Under the pieces are notes generated by a model, which was not told the origin of the DNA, ran no database searches, and saw nothing but the letters and a program-made list of their open reading frames with translations. The position numbers were made by a program, and so were the translations under genes. Positions 1-7,847 of a stretch of DNA of 64,000 nucleotides are shown piece by piece. Numbering within the stretch: position 1 is the stretch's first letter; every line of letters begins with the position of its first letter. Origin of the DNA: Streptococcus alactolyticus (GTDB taxonomy: Bacteria > Bacillota > Bacilli > Lactobacillales > Streptococcaceae); contig NZ_JAAXMT010000008.1 of assembly GCF_012277075.1 (NCBI RefSeq), forward strand, positions 1 through 64,000. The letters are read 5' to 3'.

Positions 1-1
1 C

Positions 2-301
2 TTTTCTCTCGATTATACTCTTCCTAACATAGGAACTCTTTCCAATTGGCTAGTACAATATAAGAAAAATGGGTATGCTATTGTTGAGAAAACAAGAGGG
101 AGATCTTCTAAAATGGGACCTAAAGCGGAGAAAACTTGGGAAGAAATGACAGAGTTAGAACGACTTAGAGAGGAAAATGAGCATCTACGGACCGAGGTGG
201 CATTTCTAAAAAAGTTGAGAGAAGCTCGCTTGAGGGACGAAGCAAAAATGCGCGAACAACAGCGACAATTAGAGAAATGGTTAGAGGAGGATTTAGATTA
301 G
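2..301 (+). CDS. IS3-family transposase OrfA, 5'-truncated by the window edge
   Basis: An open frame without a start runs in from the window edge (from base 2) and stops at 299-301. The first part (reading [17 protein letters not shown]...) fits the end of a helix-turn-helix region. From about residue 45 it is a charged, leucine-rich coiled coil ([12 protein letters not shown], then [15 protein letters not shown]), the usual OrfA multimerisation region. In intact elements OrfA binds the terminal repeats and is joined to OrfB by programmed -1 frameshifting. The upstream part lies outside this window, so whether OrfA is intact is unknown. Confidence 0.8.
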   Translation, partial: FSLDYTLPNIGTLSNWLVQYKKNGYAIVEKTRGRSSKMGPKAEKTWEEMTELERLREENEHLRTEVAFLKKLREARLRDEAKMREQQRQLEKWLEEDLD

Positions 302-934
302 ATATCCTTTTAGAGTTTTCAGGTTTAGCTCGTTCAACTTACTATTACCACTTGAAACAGCAAAATAAGCTTGACAAGAACAAAGCTCTTAAAGCTAAAA
401 TCAAGACGATTTATGATGAGCATAAAGCTAATTATGGCTATCGTCGTATCACTTTGGAACTAAGAAACCAAGGCTTTTTGGTCAACCACAAAAAAGTGCA
501 ACGCTTAATGAAACTCATGAATGTAACGGCACGCATTCGCCGCAAACGTCACTATTCATCTTACAAGGGTGAAGTTGGTAAGAAAGCCGATAATCTCATC
601 CAATGTCAGTTTGAAGCTTCAAAGCCCTATGAAAAATGTTATACAGATGTCACAGAATTTGCTATTCCAGCGATGTTATCATGAATTTCTTAATCAAAAG
701 GGAATTCGTCCATTCATGTCCCGTAAAGGCAATAACCCAGATAATGACATGATGGAATCCTTCTTTGGTATCTTAAAATCAGAAATGTTTTATGGCTTTG
801 AGAAGACATTCAAATCGCTAGATGAACTTAAACAAGCCATTATAGATTACCTAGATTATTACAATAACAAACGTATTCAAGTAAAACTAAAAGGACTCAG
901 CCCTGTACAATACAGGACTAAATCCTTTCAATAA
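277..934 (+). pseudogene. IS3-family transposase OrfB, internal deletion with frameshift
   Basis: The first block (277-684) carries the HTH_21-like region (GYRRITLELRNQGF) and the first catalytic Asp in CYTDVTEFAIP. It then falls out of frame at about 668-684. The second block, in another frame and ending at 934, resumes at YHEFLNQKGIRP and holds the catalytic Glu region (DNDMMESFFGILKSEM) and the C-terminus. The stretch that normally holds the second catalytic Asp (HSDQG-type motif) is absent, so the DDE triad is incomplete. Deletion plus frameshift makes this non-functional. It is useful only as a marker of past IS activity beside adcB. Confidence 0.88.
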
Positions 935-977
935 TCACTTGTCCAACTTTTTGGGGTCAGATCAGTTCACTGCTTTT

Positions 978-1796
978 TTATCTGAAATTGAGGCGGTGTT
1001 GGATGAGGTTAGAGATATTGACGAGGAGGAAGATAGCGACAAAGATAATGGTGATAGTTGCACTAGCGGGTGTTTCCCAATAATATGAGGCCATAATCCC
1101 TGTTATCATGCCAATAAAGCCGATGATAATGCTGATGAAGATAACGGATTTGAAGTTTTTCCCTAGGCGCATCGCGATACTTGCTGGGAGAACCATGATG
1201 GTTGACACCAAAAGTGCCCCAGCAGCTGGGATGGTCAAGGCGATGGCAATTCCAGTGACAATGTTAAACAAGACTGACATGAGGCGCACAGGTAGGCCAT
1301 CTACAAAAGCTGTTTCTTCGTCAAAGGTTAAAATGTACATTGGGCGAATGAACAGAACTGTCAAAATGAGGACTAAGATGGCAATGGCAAAGAGTGCGAT
1401 AACCTGTCCTGAATTGATAGTGATAATCGAACCAAACAAGTACTGTTCCAAATTGACATTTCCATTGTCTGATTTACTTGTGACAATGAGTGCGATAGCC
1501 AAACCGAGCGACATCAAAATCGCGGTGGAGATTTCCATATAGTGCTTGTAAACGGTCTGCAGGTATTCTAAAATAACAGCTGCAATGGTGACCACAATGA
1601 CGGTTGACCAGGTGGTTGAAACTCCTAGTAAAATTCCCAAGGCAACTCCTGCTAAGGATACGTGGCTTAAGGTATCGCTCATTAAGCTTTGGTGTCGTAA
1701 GATAAGGAAGATGCCTAAAATAGGGGCGAAAACACTAATTGCAATGACAGCTAGAATGGCTCGCTGCATAAAATCATAAGATAAAATTTCGGCCAT
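978..1796 (-). CDS. adcB: Zinc ABC transporter permease AdcB
   Basis: 272 aa, almost entirely hydrophobic, with about 7-8 membrane segments. It belongs to the ABC-3 metal permease family (ZnuB/MntB type); the segment LRHQSLMSDTLSHVSLAGVALG near the N-terminus is characteristic. It forms the membrane channel of the high-affinity zinc importer with AdcC and an extracellular zinc lipoprotein (AdcA/AdcAII), which is not encoded here. The start overlaps the adcC stop at base 1796, so translation is coupled. It is the last gene of the adcRCB operon. An IS remnant lies about 10 bp past its stop without damaging it. Confidence 0.95.
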   Translation of the reverse strand: MAEILSYDFMQRAILAVIAISVFAPILGIFLILRHQSLMSDTLSHVSLAGVALGILLGVSTTWSTVIVVTIAAVILEYLQTVYKHYMEISTAILMSLGLAIALIVTSKSDNGNVNLEQYLFGSIITINSGQVIALFAIAILVLILTVLFIRPMYILTFDEETAFVDGLPVRLMSVLFNIVTGIAIALTIPAAGALLVSTIMVLPASIAMRLGKNFKSVIFISIIIGFIGMITGIMASYYWETPASATITIIFVAIFLLVNISNLIQHRLNFR

Positions 1797-2497
1797 TAGA
1801 CTTGCTCCTTCCCACCGTTATCGTGAACGTTAAAGCAACGCCAGCTGGTTTCTTGGTTGCGTATCAAGTGGATGTTGCGGTCAGCGTATTTTTTGAGTTC
1901 TTCGGGGTCGTGGGTAATCATCAAAACAGCCTTTCCGTGTTGGTGGGCACTGTGGTGCATCAGTTCGTAAAAGCGTTCGGTTGTTCCTGCGTCCATACCT
2001 GTTGTGGGCTCATCAAAGACGAAAATATCAGGGTCTGAAGCAAACATACGAGCAATGATAATGCGTTGTTTTTGACCACCTGAGAGGCTACCAATGCGTT
2101 TGTGGCGGTTTTCCCACATACCAACAGATTCTAAGCTAGTTTTGATGTGTTCGGCGTCGTGCTGGGTTAAACGGCGGAACCAACCGTTTCGTGGGTAACG
2201 GCCAGATGATACAAATTCATAGACGGTCGAAGGAAAACCAGCATTAAAACTGGCAATTTGTTGCGGCAAGTAGGCAATGCGTAGTTTTTTTCCGTCCTTG
2301 TTTTTCTTTGAAATGGTCACACGACCGCTTTTAGGAGATAAAATGCCCAAAGTTGCTTTAACCAAGGTTGATTTGGCAGCACCATTTTCTCCTGTCAAGG
2401 TGACAAATTCGCCGCTGTCTAAGTGGTAATGAATGCCTTCTAAAACAGGTTCACTGTCATATTGAAACGATAAATCTTCTACAGTAATGTATCTCAT
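1796..2497 (-). CDS. adcC: Zinc ABC transporter ATPase AdcC
   Basis: 233-aa ABC ATPase powering zinc import through AdcB. Walker A is GENGAAKST (about residues 38-46), the signature is SLSGGQKQR, and Walker B is [12 protein letters not shown]. The Ala in place of the usual Gly in Walker A is, as I recall, normal for this family. It overlaps adcR by 4 bp upstream and abuts adcB, giving a tight adcR-adcC-adcB operon read on the minus strand and repressed by zinc-loaded AdcR. Confidence 0.95.
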   Translation of the reverse strand: MRYITVEDLSFQYDSEPVLEGIHYHLDSGEFVTLTGENGAAKSTLVKATLGILSPKSGRVTISKKNKDGKKLRIAYLPQQIASFNAGFPSTVYEFVSSGRYPRNGWFRRLTQHDAEHIKTSLESVGMWENRHKRIGSLSGGQKQRIIIARMFASDPDIFVFDEPTTGMDAGTTERFYELMHHSAHQHGKAVLMITHDPEELKKYADRNIHLIRNQETSWRCFNVHDNGGKEQV

Positions 2498-2940
2498 GCT
2501 TCCCTTTCCAATTCGACTAAAAAGATGTCTAAAAAGCGGGTAATCACAGCTTGCTCATTTTCAGAAAATTGCCCGAGCAGTTTTTCATAAACAGCAATAG
2601 TGCTGTCATGATGGTGCATATGTTCTTGAGCAATGGGTTTGGCATTATCGGTTAATTCAAAATAAGTGACTCTAGCGTCCTCCTTGTTTTTAACGCTAGC
2701 CAATAAGCCTTTTGTGACAAGGTATTTTGTGGCCTTTGTAATAGCCGCCTGGCTGATATTTAAGCGTTTTGCCAATTCTGAATTGGTCAGGCGTTCCTGT
2801 GACAATAGCATCAAAATGTGCTCCTGCGTATTGGTAAGGGACACGTTACTTTGGCAAGACCCAAATAACAATTCGTGTTGGTTTTCTGCTTTTAACAAGA
2901 TTTGATTAACCAAATGGTCAACTTGGTTTGCGATTGGCAT
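2494..2940 (-). CDS. adcR: Zinc-responsive MarR-family repressor AdcR
   Basis: About 148 aa from the ATG at 2938-2940, which has an AAAGGGTG ribosome site 7 nt upstream. A longer reading to 2967 lacks such a site. The winged helix is in the middle ([16 protein letters not shown], then [22 protein letters not shown]). The zinc-ligand region [15 protein letters not shown] matches the family's His/Glu cluster. AdcR binds Zn(II) and represses adcRCB and zinc-scavenging genes. Its palindromic operator lies 31 bp upstream of the start, so autoregulation is expected. Confidence 0.95.
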   Translation of the reverse strand: MPIANQVDHLVNQILLKAENQHELLFGSCQSNVSLTNTQEHILMLLSQERLTNSELAKRLNISQAAITKATKYLVTKGLLASVKNKEDARVTYFELTDNAKPIAQEHMHHHDSTIAVYEKLLGQFSENEQAVITRFLDIFLVELEREA

Positions 2941-2970
2941 TTTTTCACACCCTTTCGTCTGCTGCAATAA

Positions 2971-2988
2971 TAATTAACCAGTTAATTA
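2971..2988. promoter_or_regulatory. AdcR operator, perfect 18-bp palindrome
   Basis: TAATTAACCAGTTAATTA is a perfect inverted repeat containing the known AdcR core TTAACnnGTTAA (2974-2985). It lies just upstream of adcR, between adcR and ispE, and should control the minus-strand adcRCB operon. Confidence 0.9.
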
Positions 2989-3030
2989 TATCAAAAAAGA
3001 AAAAAAGAATCAATGAGTTGACCCTTTACA

Positions 3031-3879
3031 CTACAACATCCGCACCTTGTAAACTTCGTTACAAAATCCACGCATGCTGTTCACGATACGATTGGCTTTC
3101 TTTTCTGATTGGCACAAGGCAAATACAGTTGGTCCGCTGCCCGACATCAAGGCGACGTCGGCTCCACAACTGAGCATTCGTTGTTTGATTTTTTGGATAA
3201 ATGGTTTGCGTTTGATGGTAATGTCCTCGAGGGAATTGCCCATGTTTGCAATCATTTGCTTGTAATTGCCTGTCAAGATGGCTTCTTTTAAAGAAGCAAT
3301 ATCAACTCTTGAGATGGTTTGGCAATCGATTTCAGGAAAAATGGTTCGAGTGGAGATGCCAAAATCAGGTTTGACCAAGACTACCCAAGCTGAAGGGTGG
3401 TGGTCGAGGTGTTCAACGATTTCCCCTTTTCCAGACACAAAAGCACACCCCGCCTCTAGACAATACGGCACGTCTGTACCGATTTCAAGTCCGATTGCGA
3501 CCATTTCTTGTTTGGATAAGTGGAGTTGCCATAATTGGTTGAGGGCACGAATCGTAGCAGCGGCGTCGGTTGACCCGCCTCCCAAACCTGCACAAATCGG
3601 GATAGATTTTTGCAATTCAATCTTGACGCCAGAGGAGATGTGGTAGGCTTCACGAATGAGTTTGGCAGCCTTAAACACATCGTTTTTATCGTTGAGTGGC
3701 ATTTTATGATTGTTCGATTCAACGATAATGGCATTGTCATCTATTTCAGATACTGTGATGTAGTCGTTTAAATCCACGCTGACCATAATCATAGACAAGT
3801 CGTGATAGCCGTCAGAGCGACGCCCGACAATGTCCAATCCTAAATTAATCTTCGCGGGAGCTTTTTCAATAATAGCCAT
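3031..3879 (-). CDS. ispE: 4-diphosphocytidyl-2-C-methyl-D-erythritol kinase-like GHMP kinase (IspE)
   Basis: 282-aa GHMP kinase. The start MAIIEKAPAKINLGLDIVGR, the ATP loop ICAGLGGGSTDAAA (about residues 93-106) and the late MSGSGPTVFAL motif are all family-typical. IspE phosphorylates CDP-methylerythritol in the non-mevalonate isoprenoid route. Streptococci make isoprenoids through mevalonate, and ispE is retained without the rest of that route, so its real substrate here is uncertain. It lies upstream of adcR on the same strand, about 90 bp away, and separated from it by the adcR operator. It reaches normal length with no damage. Confidence 0.9.
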   Translation of the reverse strand: MAIIEKAPAKINLGLDIVGRRSDGYHDLSMIMVSVDLNDYITVSEIDDNAIIVESNNHKMPLNDKNDVFKAAKLIREAYHISSGVKIELQKSIPICAGLGGGSTDAAATIRALNQLWQLHLSKQEMVAIGLEIGTDVPYCLEAGCAFVSGKGEIVEHLDHHPSAWVVLVKPDFGISTRTIFPEIDCQTISRVDIASLKEAILTGNYKQMIANMGNSLEDITIKRKPFIQKIKQRMLSCGADVALMSGSGPTVFALCQSEKKANRIVNSMRGFCNEVYKVRML

Positions 3880-3963
3880 ATAATAATCCTTTTAACATAT
3901 TAAAGACTATTATAACAAATAAATGTGAAAGAGTGTATTTTGACCTCACTCAAAAAGGGCAGC

Positions 3964-3992
3964 CACAAAAAAGAAGACCAAACGGTCTTCTT
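3964..3992 (-). terminator. Rho-independent terminator, formerly that of tyrS
   Basis: AAGAAGACC (3971-3979) pairs with GGTCTTCTT (3984-3992). On the minus strand the hairpin is followed by a T-run. It lies just outside the left attachment site, beside the ancestral tyrS 3' end (reading YFVLTY then stop at 4007-4009), so before integration it would have ended tyrS transcription. Confidence 0.8.
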
Positions 3993-4019
3993 AGAGTCAG
4001 GATAAATTAGTAAGTCAAG

Positions 4020-4037
4020 ACGAAGTATTTTTTCTTA
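4020..4037. repeat. Left attachment site (attL core)
   Basis: acgaagtattttttctta is identical to 14051-14068 within the 3' end of tyrS. On the minus strand this copy continues with codons for V-L-T-Y then TAA at 4007-4009, the displaced original TyrS C-terminus. Confidence 0.88.
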
Positions 4038-4048
4038 TTTGCTATCTA

Positions 4049-4070
4049 AAATCCTATACTATCAACGTTT
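4049..4070. repeat. Left arm repeat 1 of the island
   Basis: AAATCCTATACTATCAACGT plus TT matches 13989-14010 with one mismatch, same orientation. It sits 11 bp inside attL and may be an integrase or excisionase arm site. Confidence 0.7.
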
Positions 4071-4098
4071 GAGGGGTGTTTTTAGGTCTATTGTTTTG

Positions 4099-4124
4099 AA
4101 TTTACTCCCCTTTTTGTGGACTTT
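4099..4124. repeat. Left arm repeat 2 of the island
   Basis: 26 bp, beginning AATTTACTCCCC and ending TGTGGACTTT, identical to 13921-13946. It ends at the last base of the integrase gene. Its place near both ends suggests an integrase arm-type site. Confidence 0.75.
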
Positions 4125-5269
4125 CACAAATTTTGGAGAGCTTTTTCATAATACAGTACCGCCTCTTTTTCTTTCTCTTTTGATAAGTGACTGTACGTGT
4201 CCATGGTCATGGCTAACGTTGCGTGTCCTAGACGGTGCTGCAATTCTTTATAGCTAATACCAGCATTAAGCAACAAACTAGCGTGCGTGTGTCTAAAAGC
4301 GTGAAAGGTAAATTGTGGGATACCCGCTTCCTTGCAACGGTGTCTAAGTGACTTGGTTCTAGCGTCACTATTTGGGTATTGTGATACCGTTGTAGAGAAT
4401 ACCAAGGCAGGAGCAGGCGAACCAATCTCCATAAATGCTTGACGTTGTCTGTTCCTGTACTGCTTGAGCATGAGAATAGTTTTGTTATCTATGCTGATAG
4501 TTCTGATACCTGCTTTACTTTTAGGGGTGCCAACCTGTTTTACAATTCTGTTATAAGTCTTGGTAATGCTGATAGTTGCACTATTAAAATCAATATCAGA
4601 CCATTCAAGAGCTACAGCCTCCCCATATCGGCACCCAGTAGCAAGTAACAGATTATACAGTACACTATCATAGTAATAATTATAGGCGGTTGGTGCTAGT
4701 CGTTCCATGTAGTCTAGGAATGTTTTCAAGTCTTCCTTATCTATGAATTTGATACGGTTAGCGCCTGCCTTTTGTGGTCTAGGTAGAATAACTTCACGCG
4801 CAGGGTTGAACGGTATCAATTGCATACTAACCCCATACTGTAAAATACGCTTGTTTATTGAGGCAGCCACCCCATAATTAACAATCTTGAAAGCTAGCTT
4901 GTTTACCCAACTTTGTACGTGTGCTATATGTATCTTGTCTAGCTGCATATCACCAAACACGGGCAAAATATGGTTTTTCAAAAACTGGCGCGTGCTTACG
5001 AGTGTTTGGGGTTTAACTGTCATTTGATAATTTTCTAACCACAAGGCAGCGAGTTCCTTATATGTGGTGACCTTTACCCTCTTGAATACGGTTGACCCGT
5101 TAGCTTTAAAATCGTTTTGGGCTTGCTGGGCTTTAGCTTTAACTTCTTTTTTCGTTCGCCCTGTTATAGTCGTTTTAACTTTCTTTCCTGTAATGCTATC
5201 TACTCCCAAATAAACATTTGAGCGGTACACTTTTGTACCGTTTTTTTTAATAACTTCTTTGATGTTCAT
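4124..5269 (-). CDS. int: Tyrosine-recombinase integrase
   Basis: About 381 aa from the ATG at 5267-5269, preceded by AGAAAGGT; a longer reading to 5293 has no ribosome site. An N-terminal arm-binding domain (VYRSNVYLGVDSITGKKVKT) is followed by a SAM-like core-binding domain (about 60-150) and the catalytic domain. Catalytic residues are visible: Arg in ATGCRYGEAV, His-x-x-Arg in HAFRHTHAS, and the late LGHATLAMTMDTYSHL with the Tyr nucleophile. It should recombine the 18-bp core in tyrS. It is the leftmost gene, transcribed toward attL, as in most phages and islands of this type. Confidence 0.95.
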   Translation of the reverse strand: MNIKEVIKKNGTKVYRSNVYLGVDSITGKKVKTTITGRTKKEVKAKAQQAQNDFKANGSTVFKRVKVTTYKELAALWLENYQMTVKPQTLVSTRQFLKNHILPVFGDMQLDKIHIAHVQSWVNKLAFKIVNYGVAASINKRILQYGVSMQLIPFNPAREVILPRPQKAGANRIKFIDKEDLKTFLDYMERLAPTAYNYYYDSVLYNLLLATGCRYGEAVALEWSDIDFNSATISITKTYNRIVKQVGTPKSKAGIRTISIDNKTILMLKQYRNRQRQAFMEIGSPAPALVFSTTVSQYPNSDARTKSLRHRCKEAGIPQFTFHAFRHTHASLLLNAGISYKELQHRLGHATLAMTMDTYSHLSKEKEKEAVLYYEKALQNL

Positions 5270-5286
5270 GATAAACCTTTCTACAG

Positions 5287-5323
5287 CAGGCAAGCCATTA
5301 TTGAAAAGGTTTTAGGTTTATAT
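5287..5323. repeat. Island-internal direct repeat, copy A
   Basis: The first 28 bp (starting CAGGCAAGCCATTATTGAAA) are identical to 6783-6810. Nine further bases match with two differences. This copy starts 18 bp upstream of the integrase ATG, in its promoter region. Confidence 0.85.
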
Positions 5324-5499
5324 GAATTGTTGGAAAATGTTGGAATGAAATACTGGAAAATCCTAGTATATGACGTAACAAAACGGTTGACCTATGTAAT
5401 ATCTAGGCAGGTCAGAAATCATAGAAAATCATAGTATAGAAATAGCTCAAAATTGAGCGCTACTGTAAGCCAAAATATAGGCGAATGATGGCGCGTGGG

Positions 5500-5868
5500 T
5501 TAGGTTAACATAGAATATAGCATATCCATATAATAGCTTTCTTTTAGCTGATACTTTTGACAAAATTGTAAAATATTAAAGTCTTGCAATTCAATGTTTT
5601 TTAATTCTTCCGCTACAAGATTTTGTAACATGGATTTGTTGGCTTGTAATTCGTATTTTTCACGCAATCGGTCATAATTGGCGGGGTTATGGTCTTTATG
5701 CCCTAACTCGTGGTAGATGACCTTTTTAATGGTTATTGGGTCTGCCATAGCGTTAACAAATATTATTTTTTTAACATGGTCTATCACCCCAGCACGTCCC
5801 CAAAATTCAGGCGAAAAAAATAGAACTTTATACCCGTATTGGCTAGCTAGTTTTTCCAATTCTTCCAT
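5500..5868 (-). CDS. ImmA/IrrE-family metallopeptidase
   Basis: 122 aa with the zinc-protease motif HELGH (about residues 53-57), which defines COG2856/ImmA. The start codon directly abuts the stop of the repressor at 5869, so the two are co-transcribed and probably translationally coupled. In ICEBs1 and related phages ImmA cleaves the paired repressor to induce the element. The same job is inferred here from the pairing. At 122 aa it is at the short end of the family. Confidence 0.88.
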   Translation of the reverse strand: MEELEKLASQYGYKVLFFSPEFWGRAGVIDHVKKIIFVNAMADPITIKKVIYHELGHKDHNPANYDRLREKYELQANKSMLQNLVAEELKNIELQDFNILQFCQKYQLKESYYMDMLYSMLT

Positions 5869-6261
5869 TTAGTTACCGCCTTGTTTTCCTAGATATACTT
5901 CTATAATGGTTTGGATTGCTTCCAAGTCATCTTCTGTTAGCGGTTTACCGTCAAACGTCATGAACCTGTTTTTTAAATCCTCTACTGGTATTGGTTCGGT
6001 GTCGTTTTTAAGTGCGGAACTATTGGCAGAAAAACGAGGGTCAAGGTCTGATTTTTTGACGTTGAGATAATCGGCTATTTTTTGGATATTGCCAAACGTT
6101 GGCATTGAATAACCTTTAACATATCCTGTTATAGTGCTTTTGGGGATACCTAGATTGTTATGTAAATCTATTTGTCTAACACCTTTGTTTTTCATAATTC
6201 TGTTGAGATTTTGGGAGAATATCTCCCTATTTTTTATATCTTGGGGGCTATTTTTTGACAT
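5869..6261 (-). CDS. XRE-family repressor (cI/ImmR-like)
   Basis: 130 aa. A helix-turn-helix covers about residues 13-71 (NRIMKNKGVRQIDLHNNLGI, then KSTITGYVKG). The C-terminal tail is short and acidic, with no LexA-type autoprotease domain. This fits a repressor destroyed by the neighbouring ImmA-like protease instead of by self-cleavage. It is divergent from the Cro-like gene at 6409 across a promoter region with several GTAC-centred repeats, the expected operator. It is inferred to keep the island quiescent. Confidence 0.88.
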   Translation of the reverse strand: MSKNSPQDIKNREIFSQNLNRIMKNKGVRQIDLHNNLGIPKSTITGYVKGYSMPTFGNIQKIADYLNVKKSDLDPRFSANSSALKNDTEPIPVEDLKNRFMTFDGKPLTEDDLEAIQTIIEVYLGKQGGN

Positions 6262-6310
6262 GATTATTTATACCTCCTGAAATTATTTCACAGGAACATT
6301 ATAGCACTAA

Positions 6311-6373
6311 GTACTAAAAAAATGAAACTTTTTTACAAAAATACTTGACTCAGTACGGATAAAATAGTACTAT
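6311..6373 (+). promoter_or_regulatory. Divergent lysogeny switch: early promoter and GTAC operator repeats
   Basis: TTGACT (6345-6350) and TACTAT (6368-6373) are spaced 17 bp, driving the early genes rightward. AAGTACTA (about 6309-6316), CAGTACG (about 6351) and TAGTACTA (about 6365) share a GTAC centre and bracket the promoter, so they are likely repressor/Cro sites. Confidence 0.65.
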
Positions 6374-6408
6374 TGATTTGTTATTTTTTTGAAAGGAGAC
6401 GTAAAGTA

Positions 6409-6630
6409 ATGCAACAATGGACGTTAAAAGCTTGCAGAATCAACGCAGGCTATACATTGAGAGAGGTGGCTAAAAAAGTTAACAAGAATTTTCAAACCAT
6501 TTCAAAGTACGAAAAAAACAGTACGAATATACCTTTTGAACTTTTAAGAGATTTAGCTACTCTTTACAATGTAAAATTAGATGATATTTTTTTAGGCGAT
6601 AGTACGAAAAAAACAGAACTCAGAAACTAA
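6409..6630 (+). CDS. Cro-like XRE-family regulator
   Basis: 73 aa from the ATG at 6409, with GAAAGGAG 10 nt upstream; a longer frame from 6373 overlaps the promoter and is unlikely. It is nearly all helix-turn-helix (CRINAGYTLREVAKKVNKNF, then QTISKYEKN). It is the first rightward gene, divergent from the repressor, the usual position of Cro or an early activator. It should compete with the repressor at the GTAC sites. Its function is inferred from position and fold. Confidence 0.85.
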   Translation: MQQWTLKACRINAGYTLREVAKKVNKNFQTISKYEKNSTNIPFELLRDLATLYNVKLDDIFLGDSTKKTELRN

Positions 6631-6708
6631 ACGAAGCAAAAAGGTGCAATCTTTACATAATCCAATGGTGATATTAGTACCACCGAAAGATTAGGCGCGT
6701 GAGAGTAT

Positions 6709-6745
6709 AAAAAAAAGGGACTTGATTAACCACAACCCAAGTCCC
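6709..6745 (-). terminator. Minus-strand terminator-like hairpin inside the island
   Basis: An 8-bp perfect stem (GGGACTTG / CAAGTCCC) with a 13-nt loop is followed on the minus strand by a run of eight T. No minus-strand gene lies just upstream, so it would stop antisense transcription heading into the cro-like gene. Confidence 0.6.
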
Positions 6746-6782
6746 AGAAAATGAAACACAATAACCATTTCAAATAAATAGA

Positions 6783-6819
6783 CAGGCAAGCCATTATTGA
6801 AAAGGTTTTATATTTATAT
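6783..6819. repeat. Island-internal direct repeat, copy B
   Basis: 28 bp identical to 5287-5314 plus nine bases with two mismatches, same orientation. It lies 127 bp upstream of the 6946 gene. Copies A and B bracket the regulatory block (ImmA, repressor, Cro). Confidence 0.85.
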
Positions 6820-6945
6820 TATAGCAGACTTTAAACATTTTTCCCAGACAGAGAGCGAGAACTCTTAAAACTACAAAAAAATTGGTATGTATAGTAAACA
6901 GCATTAAAGGGCAACAAGAAAAAACCAAAGAAGAAAGGAAATAAC

Positions 6946-7242
6946 ATGGCTATTTTTTCAATTGACGAGGAAGAATACACCGAAGAACAGTTAGCAACAT
7001 TCAGAAAGCGACAAGAGAGCAAAGCAAAGGCAAAATCGTTTTTCACGGCACAATATGACGAATATACAGCCGATGTGATTGTTGCTAACGTGATAATTGG
7101 TTATATGAATTTAGGCAAAGGGAGCGCCGATACTTTTGAGCAAGCATGGAACGCTCTAGGTTATGAAATTACAAATGACATTGTTTGGCGAGCCGTTAAC
7201 AGGTTACCTGCAAAAAGCAAGAAAGAAGAGGTTGAGGCATGA
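6946..7242 (+). CDS. Small hypothetical protein, first early gene
   Basis: 98 aa, no recognised family. The N-terminus is acidic (SIDEEEYTEEQLATFRKRQE) and is followed by a Lys/Arg-rich stretch and a helical C-terminal half. It has a good ribosome site (GAAAGGAAATAAC). The stop overlaps the next start by 4 bp (7239-7242), so it heads a tightly packed early operon. Position suggests regulation or replication support, but nothing in the sequence proves it. Confidence 0.7.
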   Translation: MAIFSIDEEEYTEEQLATFRKRQESKAKAKSFFTAQYDEYTADVIVANVIIGYMNLGKGSADTFEQAWNALGYEITNDIVWRAVNRLPAKSKKEEVEA

Positions 7243-7439
7243 TATACCAAGAGCCTATTTTCCCTATATGGGCGGACATTCTTATTATAATTATTGTCCC
7301 GATTGTTATTTTTCTACTGTTAACGTATGAGCCACCAACAAAAGAGGAAAAAAAGCAGACACAGGAAATTAAGGCAGATAGCCATATCCAAGAGCGCTAC
7401 GGGGCTTATATTCAATCACAGGGACGATATTACAACTAA
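7239..7439 (+). CDS. Small single-span membrane protein
   Basis: 66 aa. One strongly hydrophobic segment (about residues 12-30, ADILIIIIVPIVIFLLL) is followed by a charged cytoplasmic-type tail rich in Lys, Glu and Gln. No signal-peptidase site is evident, so it is probably an anchored membrane protein. It overlaps the preceding gene by 4 bp. No known family recognised. Similar tiny membrane proteins are common in satellite and phage early regions, with unknown roles. Confidence 0.65.
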   Translation: MIYQEPIFPIWADILIIIIVPIVIFLLLTYEPPTKEEKKQTQEIKADSHIQERYGAYIQSQGRYYN

Positions 7440-7450
7440 GGAGGCATAAC

Positions 7451-7711
7451 ATGAAAAAAGATGAACTTGAAAAACTTGGCTTTGCACTAAGTGACTTACT
7501 TCCAAGATTGGAAATGATACAACACGCCAGCGAGGCAGTGACAGTTTTAAACAATAAAGCAGATATCACCACCACGGCATACATGGCTACAAAGGTGCTT
7601 TCAAATATCTACACACAAATGCAAAAATTGAGTGCTGAAATTGATGACATAGCTTTTAAACTAATCAACTTTGAGGAGGAGGCAGACAATGACAGACAAA
7701 GAGTTGAATAA
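7451..7711 (+). CDS. Small helical hypothetical protein
   Basis: 86 aa, predicted mostly alpha-helical with heptad-like hydrophobics (TKVLSNIYTQMQKLSAEIDD). No recognised domain. An AAGGAGG ribosome site lies about 7 nt upstream of the ATG. It overlaps the next short gene by 23 bp. It resembles the 87-aa product at 7844 in length and helical character, but I do not claim homology. Confidence 0.65.
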   Translation: MKKDELEKLGFALSDLLPRLEMIQHASEAVTVLNNKADITTTAYMATKVLSNIYTQMQKLSAEIDDIAFKLINFEEEADNDRQRVE

Positions 7712-7847
7712 AATAGCTGACCTTATCAAGGCACGCGCAACGGTTGACGAATTAGAAGAATTTAAACACTTGGAACGGCGAGAAGATAGGAAAGCATGGG
7801 TTGAAAATCAGATTGCCAAGCTAGATAAAGGAGAATTGTTGCCATGA
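7689..7847 (+). CDS. 52-aa hypothetical protein (not in long-ORF size range)
   Basis: Reads MTDKELNKIADLIKARATVD and on to DKGELLP. It is very charged and helical. A GAGGAGG site lies within the preceding gene, about 7 nt upstream of the ATG, and its stop overlaps the next ATG (7844-7847). This coupling on both sides supports it as a real gene. No family recognised. Confidence 0.6.
   Translation: MTDKELNKIADLIKARATVDELEEFKHLERREDRKAWVENQIAKLDKGELLP

Larger units (their letters stand above)
1..968 (+). mobile_element. IS3-family insertion sequence remnant (IS150-like group), left end outside window
   Basis: An orfA fragment and an overlapping orfB fragment are followed at about 939-960 by TTGTCCAACTTTTTGGGGTC and onward to about 968. 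This matches the usual terminal inverted repeat of streptococcal IS3 relatives, recalled by eye. The orfB part has lost its centre, so the element cannot move by itself. Its right end lies about 10 bp beyond the adcB stop codon without entering adcB. The left end is not in the window, so target duplications cannot be checked. Confidence 0.85.
6631..6945. other. Non-coding leader between cro-like gene and early operon
   Basis: No credible gene. It holds a hairpin GGGACTTG (6717-6724) / CAAGTCCC (6738-6745), followed on the minus strand by eight T, and copy B of the 37-bp repeat (6783-6819). The 6946 gene has its own ribosome site, GAAAGGAAA. Confidence 0.6.

Noticed and set aside
1108..1542. 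Plus-strand frame opposite adcB
   Set aside because: Shadow of the adcB coding strand; no ribosome site and an implausible Met/Lys-rich composition.
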